Shown piece after piece: positions 17,953 to 26,157 of a stretch of DNA of 64,000 nt (position 1 is the first letter of the stretch; each line of letters opens with the position of its first letter). The translations under genes and the position numbers were made by a program. The stretch comes from Amycolatopsis sp. DSM 110486. GTDB taxonomy: Bacteria; Actinomycetota; Actinomycetes; Mycobacteriales; Pseudonocardiaceae. The stretch covers positions 6,255,001-6,319,000 of the forward strand of contig NZ_CP080519.1 of assembly GCF_019468465.1 (NCBI RefSeq), read 5' to 3'. The notes beneath the pieces were generated by a model that had not been told where the DNA came from, made no database searches, and saw only the letters and a program-made list of their open reading frames with translations.

Positions 17953-20900
17953 GTGACCGTTGCAGGAGATGGCCAGGTGCCCGTTGAGAAGCTGCTCGGC
18001 CGCCCGCCCCGGCGACCGAGCCGGTCCTCGGGCTGGCGAGCGGCGCTGCGCTGGCGTGACTGGAGCATTCCGGTCAAGCTCTCGGCGGTGACGCTGGTCC
18101 CCATCGTCCTCGCGCTGGTGCTGGGCATTACCGCGATCGTGGGACAGGTCAGCCGTTCGGATGACTACGAGCGGATCGACAAGCTGGTCGGCCTGAGCAC
18201 CCAGCTGCGCAACCTCACCGACGGCCTGCAGAAGGAGCGCACGCTCACCGCGGCGCAGCTCACCGCGGGCACCGCAGGCGTCACGCCCGAGCTGAAAGCC
18301 GCCCGCGCGGCCACCGACGCCGCGGTCGAACCATTCATCACGGCGGCGAACCGCGTCGGCGGATCCGAGTCCAGTGTGTCCGGTGCCGTGAACTCGGCGA
18401 CCGCGCAGGTCAACGAGATCGCTGTGATCCGCCAGCAGGTCGGCGCCGGTTTGCTCGACGCCGCCGAGGCGGTGGGCGACTACAACGCCGTGACCGGTGC
18501 CCTCATCGGCGCTGACACCGCGGTGGCCGCCGGTGCCAGCGCCGACGCGCTCGGTGGCACGGCGAACGCCCTGCACGACCTCGAGGCCGCCAAGGAACAG
18601 GTCTCGGTCAGCCAGGCGCTGGTGTCCTACGGCATCGACCAGCACACGCTGGAAGCGCAGCAGCTCAGCGACGTCCGCGACGCCGAACTGCGTTACGACG
18701 ACCGCATCGACGACTTCAACGCGGCCTCCACCGCGCCGCAGCGCCAGGACCTCGAGAGCACGCTCAAGCCCGACACCGCCTACGACCGCAAGCGCATGGT
18801 CGGCATCGTCCTCGGGGAGCAGGGCCCCACGAGCGACCAGGGGCTGTCGCAGGTCCAGTCGCAGGAGTGGAACAACGCGTCCAACGCGGTGGTCGGCCAG
18901 CTCTCCGAGGTCGGCAACCGCATGAGCGCCGACGCCACGGCCGCGTCCGCCGCGCTGGTCGAGGACGCCAGCAGCAGCGCAGGTCTGCTCGCGGTGCTGC
19001 TGTTCGCCGCGATGGTCGCCGCCGCGGCCGTCGTCTTCCTCATCACGCGCCAGATCCTGCGGTCGCTGAGGACGCTGCGCCGCAGCGCGCTCGACGTCGC
19101 GGAGAAGGACCTGCCCGCCGCGGTCCGCAACATCCAGGAGGGCCGCGCGCAGAGCGTCGAGGTCGAGCCGGTGCCCGTGCGGGCGGCCGACGAGATCGGC
19201 GAGGTGGCGCGCGCGTTCGAGAAGGTGCACAGCCAGGCGCTGCGGCTCGCGACCGAGCAGGCCGCGATGCGCGCGGGCTACAGCAGTGTGTTCGTCAACC
19301 TCTCGCGCCGCAGCCAGAGTCTCGTGCAGCGCCAGCTGCAGTTGATCGAGCGGCTGGAGCGCGACGAGGAGGACGCCGACCAGCTCGCCACGCTCTTCCA
19401 GCTCGACCACCTCGCCACCCGGATGCGGCGCAACAACGAGAACCTGATGGTCCTCTCCGGCGCCGAGCCGGGCCGCCGCTCGGGTCAGCCCGTGGCCGCG
19501 CACGACGTGCTGCGCGCCGCCGTGTCGGAGATCGAGCAGTACCAACGGGTCTCGGTGCAGCAACCGCCGGCGGTGAAGATCGTCGGGTTCGCCGCGAGCG
19601 ACGTCCAGCGCCTCGTCGCGGAGCTGCTCGACAACGCCACCGCGTTCTCCGCGCCGGAGACGCAGGTGACCGTGGCGACGCGCCTGGCCGACGACGGCTC
19701 GCTCAACGTCGACATCCTCGACAAGGGCATCGGCATGAACGAGTACGAGGTGGTCGAGGCCAACGGCCGCCTCACCGAGGCCGGCTCGGTCGACCTCGCG
19801 ACCTCGCGCCGCATGGGCCTGTTCGTGGTCGGCCGCCTCGCCGGGCGCCACCGCATCGGCGTCTCGCTGCACGGTGGCAAGGACATCGTCGGCGTGCGGG
19901 CCACCGTGGTGGTCCCGCCTGAGCTGGTCATGACCGGTGCCGCGCTGGAGAACCCGCCGCAGCAGGCCGGTCCGTTCGGTAGCGTCGCCGCGCCGCCCGC
20001 GAGCCCCGGCGGCCTGCCGCGCCGCCAGCGCCCGGTCAACGGCTCGGCGCGCCCGGCCGTGGACCGCCCGCTCGTGCCGCAGCAGCCGAACCAGGGGGCC
20101 GACGAGCAGCAGCTGTGGCCCTCGGCGAGCGACCTCGCGGGGTTCGCCAACGGTCACACCGTCGACCCGGGCGTGCGCCCGCCGTCGAACCTCGAGATCT
20201 CCGGGACCGCGCTGTTCAGCCCGATTCCGCGCGACGACGCGCCGCCGGCCAAGCCGCCGCTGCCGCAGCTGCCGCAGATCGTCGACGTGCCGCCGCCGCG
20301 TCCGGAGCCCGAGCCCGAAGCGCGCCCGGAGCCCGCCGACGAGCGCGCACGCGAGCTCCCCTCCGGCAAGGACCTGTTCTCCGCCAACGGAACCACCCTG
20401 AGCGAGTGGTGGAACGAGGCGGCGCAGAAGGTGTCGGAGGTGCCGCCGCCCACGGCCGCCGAGACGACGATCGAGAACACGCCGATCTTCGACGAGATGC
20501 TCTCGGTCTGGTTCCGCTCGCCCGCGCCGCCCGCGGACGAGCCGCCGGCCAAGACCGGTACAGACCAGCCCGCGGCCGAGCCGGTCGCGAAGCCCGGCGA
20601 GTCCGGCGAGTCCAGTGCGGACACCGACGACAAGGCCGGCGCGAAGACCGAGCCGAAGCCGGGGGAGCAGCCGCCGGCCGACGTGGCGAAGCCGGAGCCC
20701 GGCGTCGCCCCGGTGACCACGCCGGAGCAGGACGAGCGCAACTGGGACTTCGCGAGCGACGAGAACTGGCGCACCGTCCAGGCCGCCTCGCAGGTCGAGC
20801 CCACCGCGTTCACGAAGGCGGGCCTGCCGCGCCGCCGTCGGGGCGAGCAGCTCATGCCGGGCAGTGCGACGCCGGACCAGCTGCCCGCCGCGGAGTCGGC

Positions 20901-22053
20901 CACGCCGGGCCTGCCGGTGCGCGACCCGGCCGACGTCCGTGGTCGCCTCACCAGCTTCCAGCGCGGGGTGAACCGTGGCCGGCAGCAGGTCCGCGACGGG
21001 GTCGTCGATCCGGTCGCCGAACAGCAGGGTCTGGGCGCCACGGCGCTCAACCGCCTCGAGGGCGAGCCCGGCACCGGGTTCGCGGCCCCCGGTTTCGGCC
21101 CGGCCGCCGAGCAGGCCGGCGAGACCCCGGCGGACCGCCCGGGCGTCGCGTACGCGTTCGGCATCGGTGGTCCGGACCAGCAGGGTCCGGTGGGAGACAA
21201 CGAGATCACGGCCGAGTACCCCGGTTTCGTCGGTGCCCTCGACGCGGCGGTGGCCGCGGCGGACGCCGCCGAGCAGGCCGAGCAGACCGGGCAGACCGGG
21301 CAGACTGGGCAATCCACTGAGGCCGTGACCGACCGCCCGGCCGTCGCGAACGTTTTCGGTGCGGCCCAGGCGGAAACGCCCGCGGCCGAGCGCGAGCAGG
21401 ACGACGAGACCCGGCCGGACCGTCACGGCGTCGCGAGCGCGTTCGGCGCGGCCCGCACCGCTCAGCCCGAGCCCGCGGTGGACCAGCCGGTGCCGCCCGC
21501 GTTCGACCCGCAGGGCGGGTGGCCGACCCCGAGCGAGACCAACGGCAATGGCAGCAACGGCAATGGCACGGCCACCCGCCCGTCGCCCACCCCGCGCCCG
21601 ACGCGTCGCCCCGAAGGCGAGGTGCCCGGCCGCCCCGCGGCGCCCGAGGCCCTGCCCACCCGGCGGCCCGCCGCCAGCAACCTGCCGCCCGGACCGCCGG
21701 CCGTCGACCCGGGCCAGGTGCCCGCCGCGGTGGCGAACCTGGAGGCCGCCGCGGCCGGGACACCCGCCACGGAGTGGGCTTTCGGGTCCGACGAGGGCTG
21801 GCGGACGGTCCAATCGGTGTCCCAGTCGACGCCCTCTTCGTTCACTTCGGCAGGATTGCCCCGGCGTCGCCGCGGGGAGCAGTTGCTCCCCGGGAGCGCT
21901 CCGCCGCCCGCCGGAGCGGCGAACCCTCGTCCGACCCGCGACGCGCACGACGTGCGTGGCCGCCTGAGCAGTTTCCAACAGGGCATCCAGCGCGGCCGGC
22001 ACCGCACTGGGCAGGCCACTGAGACCAACCACGAAACACTGGAGGGTGAATGA
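17953..22053 (+). CDS. cvnA: Conservon sensor histidine kinase CvnA
   Basis: 1366 residues from a GTG at 17953 (GGGAG eight bases upstream). Membrane helices lie at about residues 42-64 and 342-366 with an extracellular helical sensor between them (nitrate-sensor-like). A HAMP-like stretch follows, then the dimerisation helix with His486 in QLDHLATRMRRNNEN, Asn561 in LLDNATAFSAP and Asp590 in DKGIGMNEYE of the ATPase domain. The last 650 residues are disordered, Pro/Glu-rich, with two copies of a W-x-F-x-SDExWRTVQ...GLPRRRRGEQL module (from Trp931 and Trp1275). Conservon kinases signal with the CvnB-C-D proteins, here all downstream and overlapping. Confidence 0.9.
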   Translation: MTVAGDGQVPVEKLLGRPPRRPSRSSGWRAALRWRDWSIPVKLSAVTLVPIVLALVLGITAIVGQVSRSDDYERIDKLVGLSTQLRNLTDGLQKERTLTAAQLTAGTAGVTPELKAARAATDAAVEPFITAANRVGGSESSVSGAVNSATAQVNEIAVIRQQVGAGLLDAAEAVGDYNAVTGALIGADTAVAAGASADALGGTANALHDLEAAKEQVSVSQALVSYGIDQHTLEAQQLSDVRDAELRYDDRIDDFNAASTAPQRQDLESTLKPDTAYDRKRMVGIVLGEQGPTSDQGLSQVQSQEWNNASNAVVGQLSEVGNRMSADATAASAALVEDASSSAGLLAVLLFAAMVAAAAVVFLITRQILRSLRTLRRSALDVAEKDLPAAVRNIQEGRAQSVEVEPVPVRAADEIGEVARAFEKVHSQALRLATEQAAMRAGYSSVFVNLSRRSQSLVQRQLQLIERLERDEEDADQLATLFQLDHLATRMRRNNENLMVLSGAEPGRRSGQPVAAHDVLRAAVSEIEQYQRVSVQQPPAVKIVGFAASDVQRLVAELLDNATAFSAPETQVTVATRLADDGSLNVDILDKGIGMNEYEVVEANGRLTEAGSVDLATSRRMGLFVVGRLAGRHRIGVSLHGGKDIVGVRATVVVPPELVMTGAALENPPQQAGPFGSVAAPPASPGGLPRRQRPVNGSARPAVDRPLVPQQPNQGADEQQLWPSASDLAGFANGHTVDPGVRPPSNLEISGTALFSPIPRDDAPPAKPPLPQLPQIVDVPPPRPEPEPEARPEPADERARELPSGKDLFSANGTTLSEWWNEAAQKVSEVPPPTAAETTIENTPIFDEMLSVWFRSPAPPADEPPAKTGTDQPAAEPVAKPGESGESSADTDDKAGAKTEPKPGEQPPADVAKPEPGVAPVTTPEQDERNWDFASDENWRTVQAASQVEPTAFTKAGLPRRRRGEQLMPGSATPDQLPAAESATPGLPVRDPADVRGRLTSFQRGVNRGRQQVRDGVVDPVAEQQGLGATALNRLEGEPGTGFAAPGFGPAAEQAGETPADRPGVAYAFGIGGPDQQGPVGDNEITAEYPGFVGALDAAVAAADAAEQAEQTGQTGQTGQSTEAVTDRPAVANVFGAAQAETPAAEREQDDETRPDRHGVASAFGAARTAQPEPAVDQPVPPAFDPQGGWPTPSETNGNGSNGNGTATRPSPTPRPTRRPEGEVPGRPAAPEALPTRRPAASNLPPGPPAVDPGQVPAAVANLEAAAAGTPATEWAFGSDEGWRTVQSVSQSTPSSFTSAGLPRRRRGEQLLPGSAPPPAGAANPRPTRDAHDVRGRLSSFQQGIQRGRHRTGQATETNHETLEGE
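20743..22010 (+). repeat. Duplicated module in the CvnA tail
   Basis: Residues from about 931 to 1015 and from 1275 to 1356 share the order SDExWRTVQ, GLPRRRRGEQL, PGSA, DVRGRL(T/S)SFQ, RGR. Between them three shorter motifs DR(P/H)xVAxxFG recur. A 9-bp tandem (CAGACCGGG, three copies with one change, 21283-21309) encodes QTGQTGQTG. Confidence 0.75.
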
Positions 22054-22502
22054 CCTCGCCGAGTACGGCTCAGCCGCAGCAGAACCAGTTCGGCTGGCTG
22101 GTCAACGACTTCGCCGAACGGGTCCCGGGTGTGGCGCACGCCGTGGTGGTGTCGGCCGACGGGCTCCTCCTCACGGCCTCCAACCGCCTGCCGCTCGACC
22201 GCGCCGACCAGCTCGCCGCCGTCGCCTCCGGGCTCGTGAGCCTCACCCAGGGCGCGGCCCGCTGCTTCGAGGCGGGCGCGGTGAACGAGACCGTGGTCGA
22301 GATGGAGCTCGGCATCATGGTGCTGATGTCCATCAGCGACGGATCTTGCCTCGCGATCCTCGCGGCGCCAAACTGCGACATCGGCCAGGTGGCCTACGAG
22401 ATGACGATGCTCGTGGACCGCGTCGGGCAGATCCTGACCCCCGAACTCCGTGCGCAGCTGCAGGGCGCGGGTGGGTCGCTGATCGGTGAACCGGTGGGAT
22501 GA
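22050..22502 (+). CDS. cvnB: Conservon roadblock/LC7 protein CvnB
   Basis: 150 residues; its ATG overlaps the cvnA stop (ATGA). The sequence is a Roadblock/LC7 domain: FGWLVNDFAERVPGVAHAVVVSADGLLL, then ASGLVSLTQGAARCFEAGAV and CDIGQVAYEMTMLVDRVG. Such proteins dimerise and act as platforms or regulators for small Ras-like GTPases, here CvnD. Cytoplasmic, possibly recruited to the CvnA kinase at the membrane. Confidence 0.92.
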   Translation: MTSPSTAQPQQNQFGWLVNDFAERVPGVAHAVVVSADGLLLTASNRLPLDRADQLAAVASGLVSLTQGAARCFEAGAVNETVVEMELGIMVLMSISDGSCLAILAAPNCDIGQVAYEMTMLVDRVGQILTPELRAQLQGAGGSLIGEPVG

Positions 22503-22509
22503 TTACGCG

Positions 22510-23280
22510 ATGAGCACGGGGCCCGGATTATTCGGCGGAGAGCCCGGAGACAGCGAGGAACCCCCGCGCGCGGGGGCTCCCGGTGCTGCCCGCGGTGAGG
22601 ACGACGGCACCTTCGCCGACCTCCTCAACGGCTTCAGCCTCGATTCGGGCCGCTCGCGCAAGAAGCGGAAGAAGACCGGTAAGGAGTCCCAGTCCCCCGA
22701 ACCCCCGCCCGCGGGAGCACACGCGGCGGAGGAACCGCCGGCGGTGCCAGTGCCGCCGGCCGAGTTAGGAGATCGAGTGACCTCTCTAGTCTCTCCACCG
22801 GGGAGTACCGATGCGGATGGGCCTAGACCAGGCGGGCTCTTCGACCCCGGACCGCCCAGCGGCGAGTTCGTGATGCCCGCCGCGTTCACCCGGCCGGACC
22901 GACCCGATCGGGTGGACCCGGCCGAGGAGACGTCGATCGTGCGGCCGTACGCTCTCACCGGCGGCCGGACCCGGGCGAACTACGCGCTCGAGCTGGAGAC
23001 GCTGATCTCCACCAATGACCACGTCGTCGCGGGGGGCTTCCCCGAGGCGGCGGCCGAACAGATCGAGAGCATCTCGATCATGGAAGAGTGCCGGACCCCG
23101 CGCTCGGTCGCCGAGATCGCGGCGATCCTGCGGGTGCCACTGGGTGTCGCCAGGGTGCTGATCAGTGACGCGGCCGACGCGGGCCTCGTCACCGTGCACC
23201 GGACGATTTCGGGCAATGACGGCGCCGAAGCACACTTGATGTTGATGGAAAGGGTTTTGAGTGGACTCCGTCGGCTTTAA
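22510..23280 (+). CDS. cvnC: Conservon DUF742 protein CvnC, N-terminally extended
   Basis: 256 residues if started at the ATG at 22510; a GTG at 22486 overlapping cvnB is the alternative. The last 120 residues (SIVRPYALTGGRTRANYALELETLIS through LLMERVLSGLRRL) are the DUF742 winged-helix-like domain, with SVAEIAAILRVPLGVARVLISDAADAGLV as recognition region. The first 130 residues are charged, Pro-rich and low-complexity (RKKRKKTGKE), longer than the roughly 130-residue CvnC proteins I know. The 3' end overlaps cvnD by 20 bp. Confidence 0.88.
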   Translation: MSTGPGLFGGEPGDSEEPPRAGAPGAARGEDDGTFADLLNGFSLDSGRSRKKRKKTGKESQSPEPPPAGAHAAEEPPAVPVPPAELGDRVTSLVSPPGSTDADGPRPGGLFDPGPPSGEFVMPAAFTRPDRPDRVDPAEETSIVRPYALTGGRTRANYALELETLISTNDHVVAGGFPEAAAEQIESISIMEECRTPRSVAEIAAILRVPLGVARVLISDAADAGLVTVHRTISGNDGAEAHLMLMERVLSGLRRL

Positions 23281-23872
23281 GGCACCGCGGGAAACCGCGC
23301 CCCCGACCATGACATCGGCGAAGATCGTGGTGGCGGGCGGCTTCGGAGCGGGCAAGACGACTTTTGTGGGCTCGGTGTCGGAGATCGTTCCGCTCACCAC
23401 CGAGGCGATGATGACCGACGCGAGCCGCGGCATCGACAACCTCGACCAGACCCCGAACAAGACGACCACCACGGTCGCCATGGACTTCGGCCGCGTGTCG
23501 CTCGACGCCGACCTGATCCTGTACCTGTTCGGCACCCCGGGCCAGCAGCGCTTCTGGTTCATGTGGGACGACCTGGTGCGCGGCGCCATCGGTGCGATCG
23601 TGCTGGCCGATACCCGCCGCCTGGCGGACTCGTTCGCGCCGATCGACTTCTTCGAGGACCGCGGCCTGCCGTACATCGTCGGCGTCAACACCTTCGACGG
23701 GGTGCTGGAGCACGACATCAACGATGTGCGCGAGGCGCTGTCGATCGACCCCAGCATCCCCATCGTCCGCTGTGACGCACGGGACCGGGAGTCGACGAAG
23801 CAGACGCTGATCACGCTCGTCGAGTACGCCATGCGGCAGTGGATCGCCTTGCGGGCGGCCAAAGCCCAGTGA
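23261..23872 (+). CDS. cvnD: Conservon Ras-like GTPase CvnD
   Basis: 203 residues from a GTG at 23261 inside the cvnC 3' end. G1 is GGFGAGKTT (residues 26-34, Lys32), the G3 region is LFGTPGQQRFWF, and G4 is VNTFDG. This is the conservon ATP/GTP-binding protein, a MglA/Ras-like switch. Together CvnA-D are thought to work like a G-protein-coupled receptor system in actinomycetes, affecting development and secondary metabolism. No cytochrome P450 (cvnE) follows here. Confidence 0.92.
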   Translation: MDSVGFKAPRETAPPTMTSAKIVVAGGFGAGKTTFVGSVSEIVPLTTEAMMTDASRGIDNLDQTPNKTTTTVAMDFGRVSLDADLILYLFGTPGQQRFWFMWDDLVRGAIGAIVLADTRRLADSFAPIDFFEDRGLPYIVGVNTFDGVLEHDINDVREALSIDPSIPIVRCDARDRESTKQTLITLVEYAMRQWIALRAAKAQ

Positions 23873-23905
23873 CCCTGTCCTTCAGTGCTGCTGCGGCCGG
23901 GTCAC
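23869..23905. terminator. Possible bidirectional terminator
   Basis: GTGACCC and GGGTCAC flank a 23-base loop and include the stop codons of cvnD and of the convergent reductase gene. The loop is long and no T-tract follows. Confidence 0.3.
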
Positions 23906-24474
23906 CTCACTTCGGTGGCCCGGCGGTACCGCAGCAGCACCACGGCGTCGTCGATCACGCGCGACTCGACGAGCCGCAGGCCTAGCCGCTCGGCGTCGAC
24001 GGCGAACGGCCGCTTGTCGCCGCCCAGCACCACCGGGTGCACGAGCACGTGGTACTCGTCGATCAGCCCGAGCCGGCTCAGCTGCGCGGGCACGTCGGCG
24101 CCACCCATGAGCAGGATGTCCTTGGTGTGCCGTGCTTTCAGCGCCGTGACCTCCTCGGTCAAGTCGCCGCCGAGCACCTCGGTGTCCCACCCGGGGTCGG
24201 TGAGCGTGCGCGAGAAGACGACCTTCGGGGTCTTCCGCCACACCGGCGCGAACGCGACATCGTGCGGATCGTCCGAGATGGACTCCGCGCGCGGCCAGAA
24301 GCCCGCCATCATGTCCCACACCCGCCGCCCGTAGGCGAACACGGCGGCACGGTCGGAGAGCTCCTGCGAGTGGCGCGACAGCTCGGGCCCCATCCGCGGC
24401 CAGTCGAACTCGCCGTTCGGGCCCTCGACGCACCCGTCGACCGAAACGTGGACGTAGTACACCAGCTCACCCAT
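23902..24474 (-). CDS. Dihydrofolate-reductase-fold (RibD C-terminal) protein
   Basis: 190 residues of the RibD_C/dihydrofolate reductase-like family: VYYVHVSVDGCVEGPNGEFDW at the N-terminus, VFAYGRRVWDMMAGFW, then ILLMGGADVPAQLSRLGLIDEYHVLVHPVVLGGDKRPF. Such proteins are probable NADPH-dependent reductases of unknown substrate. It is 108 bp downstream of DUF899 and may be the last gene of the ArsR-led operon. Confidence 0.85.
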   Translation of the reverse strand: MGELVYYVHVSVDGCVEGPNGEFDWPRMGPELSRHSQELSDRAAVFAYGRRVWDMMAGFWPRAESISDDPHDVAFAPVWRKTPKVVFSRTLTDPGWDTEVLGGDLTEEVTALKARHTKDILLMGGADVPAQLSRLGLIDEYHVLVHPVVLGGDKRPFAVDAERLGLRLVESRVIDDAVVLLRYRRATEVR

Positions 24475-24581
24475 GACCAGGCTCCTTCACCGAGTGGCGT
24501 CCCTGCCGGACGCCGTTCAGCCTACGGTCGGAGCGGGCTGCCGCGACCGGACATCGGTGGCGAAAGAATCCAGTCGGCTCG

Positions 24582-25232
24582 TCAGTATTCGTCGTGGCGG
24601 CGCCACCAGCCGCCCGGCTCGTCGGAGCCACGCGACTCCTCCTCCCACGCCTCCTGCCGGCCGAACGGCGTGATGTCGAGGTAGCGGTGCGAAGCCAGGA
24701 ACGTCTCGGCGCCACGGCCGCTGGTGAAGTACGTGCGGTAGACGTCGTCGCCGTCGCGCAGGAACACGCTGATTCCGAAGAACCGGCCGACGCCGCAATC
24801 CTCGGTGAAGTCGCTGCCGTTCGCCGAGACCCACGGCAGGTCCCAGCCCATGCGGGCCTTGTAGCGCTCGATCTCGGGCAGCGTCGCGGGCGCGGTGACG
24901 ACGAACGTGACGTCGCGGGCGTTGAGGTGCGCCAGGTGCGGCACGTTGTCCACGACCATCGAGCAGCCGGGGCAGCCCGCTTCGTCGCCCGGGTGCAACA
25001 TGAAGTGGTAGACGATCAGCTGACGCCGGCCGTCGAACAGGTCCAGCAGGCTCTTCCTGCCCTCGGCCGAGGTGAACTCGTAGGCCTTGTCGAAGCGCAC
25101 CATCGGCAGCCGGCGCCGCTCGGCCGTCAGGTGGTCGGCCGCCTTCATCAGTTCCTTTTCCTTGACCAGCAAGGCATCGCGTTCGGCCTGCCAGTCCTGG
25201 GCGGACACGACACGGGGGAGTGCGGTGGTCAT
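24582..25232 (-). CDS. DUF899 thioredoxin-like protein
   Basis: 216 residues. The DUF899 pattern is clear: GRRQLIVYHFMLHPGDEAGCPGCSM (a CPGC pair near residue 87), VTAPATLPEIERYKARMGW and DDVYRTYFTSGRGAETF. The fold is thioredoxin-like, and a redox role is likely but not shown. Its start overlaps the SRPBCC gene stop (ATGA), so the two are coupled. Confidence 0.88.
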   Translation of the reverse strand: MTTALPRVVSAQDWQAERDALLVKEKELMKAADHLTAERRRLPMVRFDKAYEFTSAEGRKSLLDLFDGRRQLIVYHFMLHPGDEAGCPGCSMVVDNVPHLAHLNARDVTFVVTAPATLPEIERYKARMGWDLPWVSANGSDFTEDCGVGRFFGISVFLRDGDDVYRTYFTSGRGAETFLASHRYLDITPFGRQEAWEEESRGSDEPGGWWRRHDEY

Positions 25233-25672
25233 CGGGCCTCCTTGAGGTGGTGGGCGAGCTTTTCGAAGGTGGAGCTCCAGCCGTCCTGGTGGCCGGCGCG
25301 CTCTTCCTCGGTCGGGAACGGCGCCTGGTGGAACGTCATTTCGGTCTTGTCGCCGACCTCGGTGAACGTGATGGTCACGACCGTCTCGCCGACCACGTCA
25401 TCGGGCTGGTCCCACGAGAACGTGAACACGAGCCGCCCGGGTGGGCTGATCTCGCGGTAGGCGCCCTGCATCCAGCGCTCGACGTCGTACTCGTCGCTGT
25501 GGATCCGCGCGCGCCACGCGCCGCCGGGCCTCAGGTCGATCGTCACTCCCGAGGCAGCGAACTTCTCCGGGCCGAGCCAGCTCGCGAGGCGTTCCGGCTC
25601 GGTCCACGCGCGGAACACCAGCTCCCGTGGGGCGTCGAACACGCGCGTGATGGTCAGGTCCCGTTGCGTCAT
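25229..25672 (-). CDS. SRPBCC/AHSA1-type protein
   Basis: 147 residues from the ATG at 25672, overlapping the ArsR stop. The AHA1/CalC-type START-like fold is recognised by ITRVFDAPRELVFRAWTEPERLASWLGP near the start and the tryptophan-rich end (QDGWSSTFEKLAHHLKE). Members bind hydrophobic ligands; the ArsR-SRPBCC-DUF899 order is common in actinobacteria. Confidence 0.9.
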   Translation of the reverse strand: MTQRDLTITRVFDAPRELVFRAWTEPERLASWLGPEKFAASGVTIDLRPGGAWRARIHSDEYDVERWMQGAYREISPPGRLVFTFSWDQPDDVVGETVVTITFTEVGDKTEMTFHQAPFPTEEERAGHQDGWSSTFEKLAHHLKEAR

Positions 25673-26013
25673 GACTCGGTCTCCTTCCGGGGCTCCCGCA
25701 GGAGCCGCAGGTGCTCGTCCAAGCGGTCGAACCCCGCCTCCCAGAACTGCCGGTACTCGTTCACCCAGTCGGCCACGACCGCGAGCGGCTTCGTCTCGAG
25801 CCGGCACGGGCGCCACTGGCGCATCCGGCCGCGGGTGATGAGCCCGGCCGCTTCCAGCACCTTCAGGTGTTTCGACACCGCCTGCAGACTCACCTCGAAC
25901 GGCTCGGCCAGCTCGTTCACCGTCGCTTCGCCCAGGGCGAGCCGGGCGAGGATGGCCCGCCGGGTGGGATCCGCCAGCGCGGCGAAGGTGGTGCTGAGCT
26001 GATCAGTGGCCAT
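25669..26013 (-). CDS. ArsR-family transcriptional regulator
   Basis: 114 residues. The winged helix is typical: LADPTRRAILARLALGEATVNELAEPFEVSLQAVSKHLKVLEAAGLI. No metal-binding CxC of classical ArsR/SmtB is present, so it belongs to the SRPBCC-linked branch (SdpR-like). A TCAATC/GGTTGA imperfect dyad lies seven bases upstream and probably serves autoregulation. Confidence 0.9.
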   Translation of the reverse strand: MATDQLSTTFAALADPTRRAILARLALGEATVNELAEPFEVSLQAVSKHLKVLEAAGLITRGRMRQWRPCRLETKPLAVVADWVNEYRQFWEAGFDRLDEHLRLLREPRKETES

Positions 26014-26019
26014 CAGTAC

Positions 26020-26035
26020 TCAATCGCTTGGTTGA
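26020..26035. promoter_or_regulatory. Candidate ArsR autoregulatory operator
   Basis: TCAATC and GGTTGA around GCTT, one mismatch in the arms, directly upstream of the ArsR start at 26013. A second GGTTGA follows 16 bp further on. Confidence 0.45.
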
Positions 26036-26157
26036 TTAACTTGTAGGTTGAATATAGCTCCCAGCTGGCTCCTGTCAACCGCGCGACGAACCGGCTTGAG
26101 ACCTGCGTCACCGCCGCTCGGGTTTCCAATAGTAGGAAGTCCAAGTATTTTGGAGGG

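Noticed and set aside
21283..21309. Short tandem repeat as a possible CRISPR-like array
   Set aside because: The 9-bp units have no spacers and encode QTG repeats in the CvnA tail.
17851..22032. A very long open frame antisense to cvnA
   Set aside because: It mirrors the G+C-rich codons of cvnA, has no ribosome-binding site and its product is Arg/Gly/Val-rich without domains.
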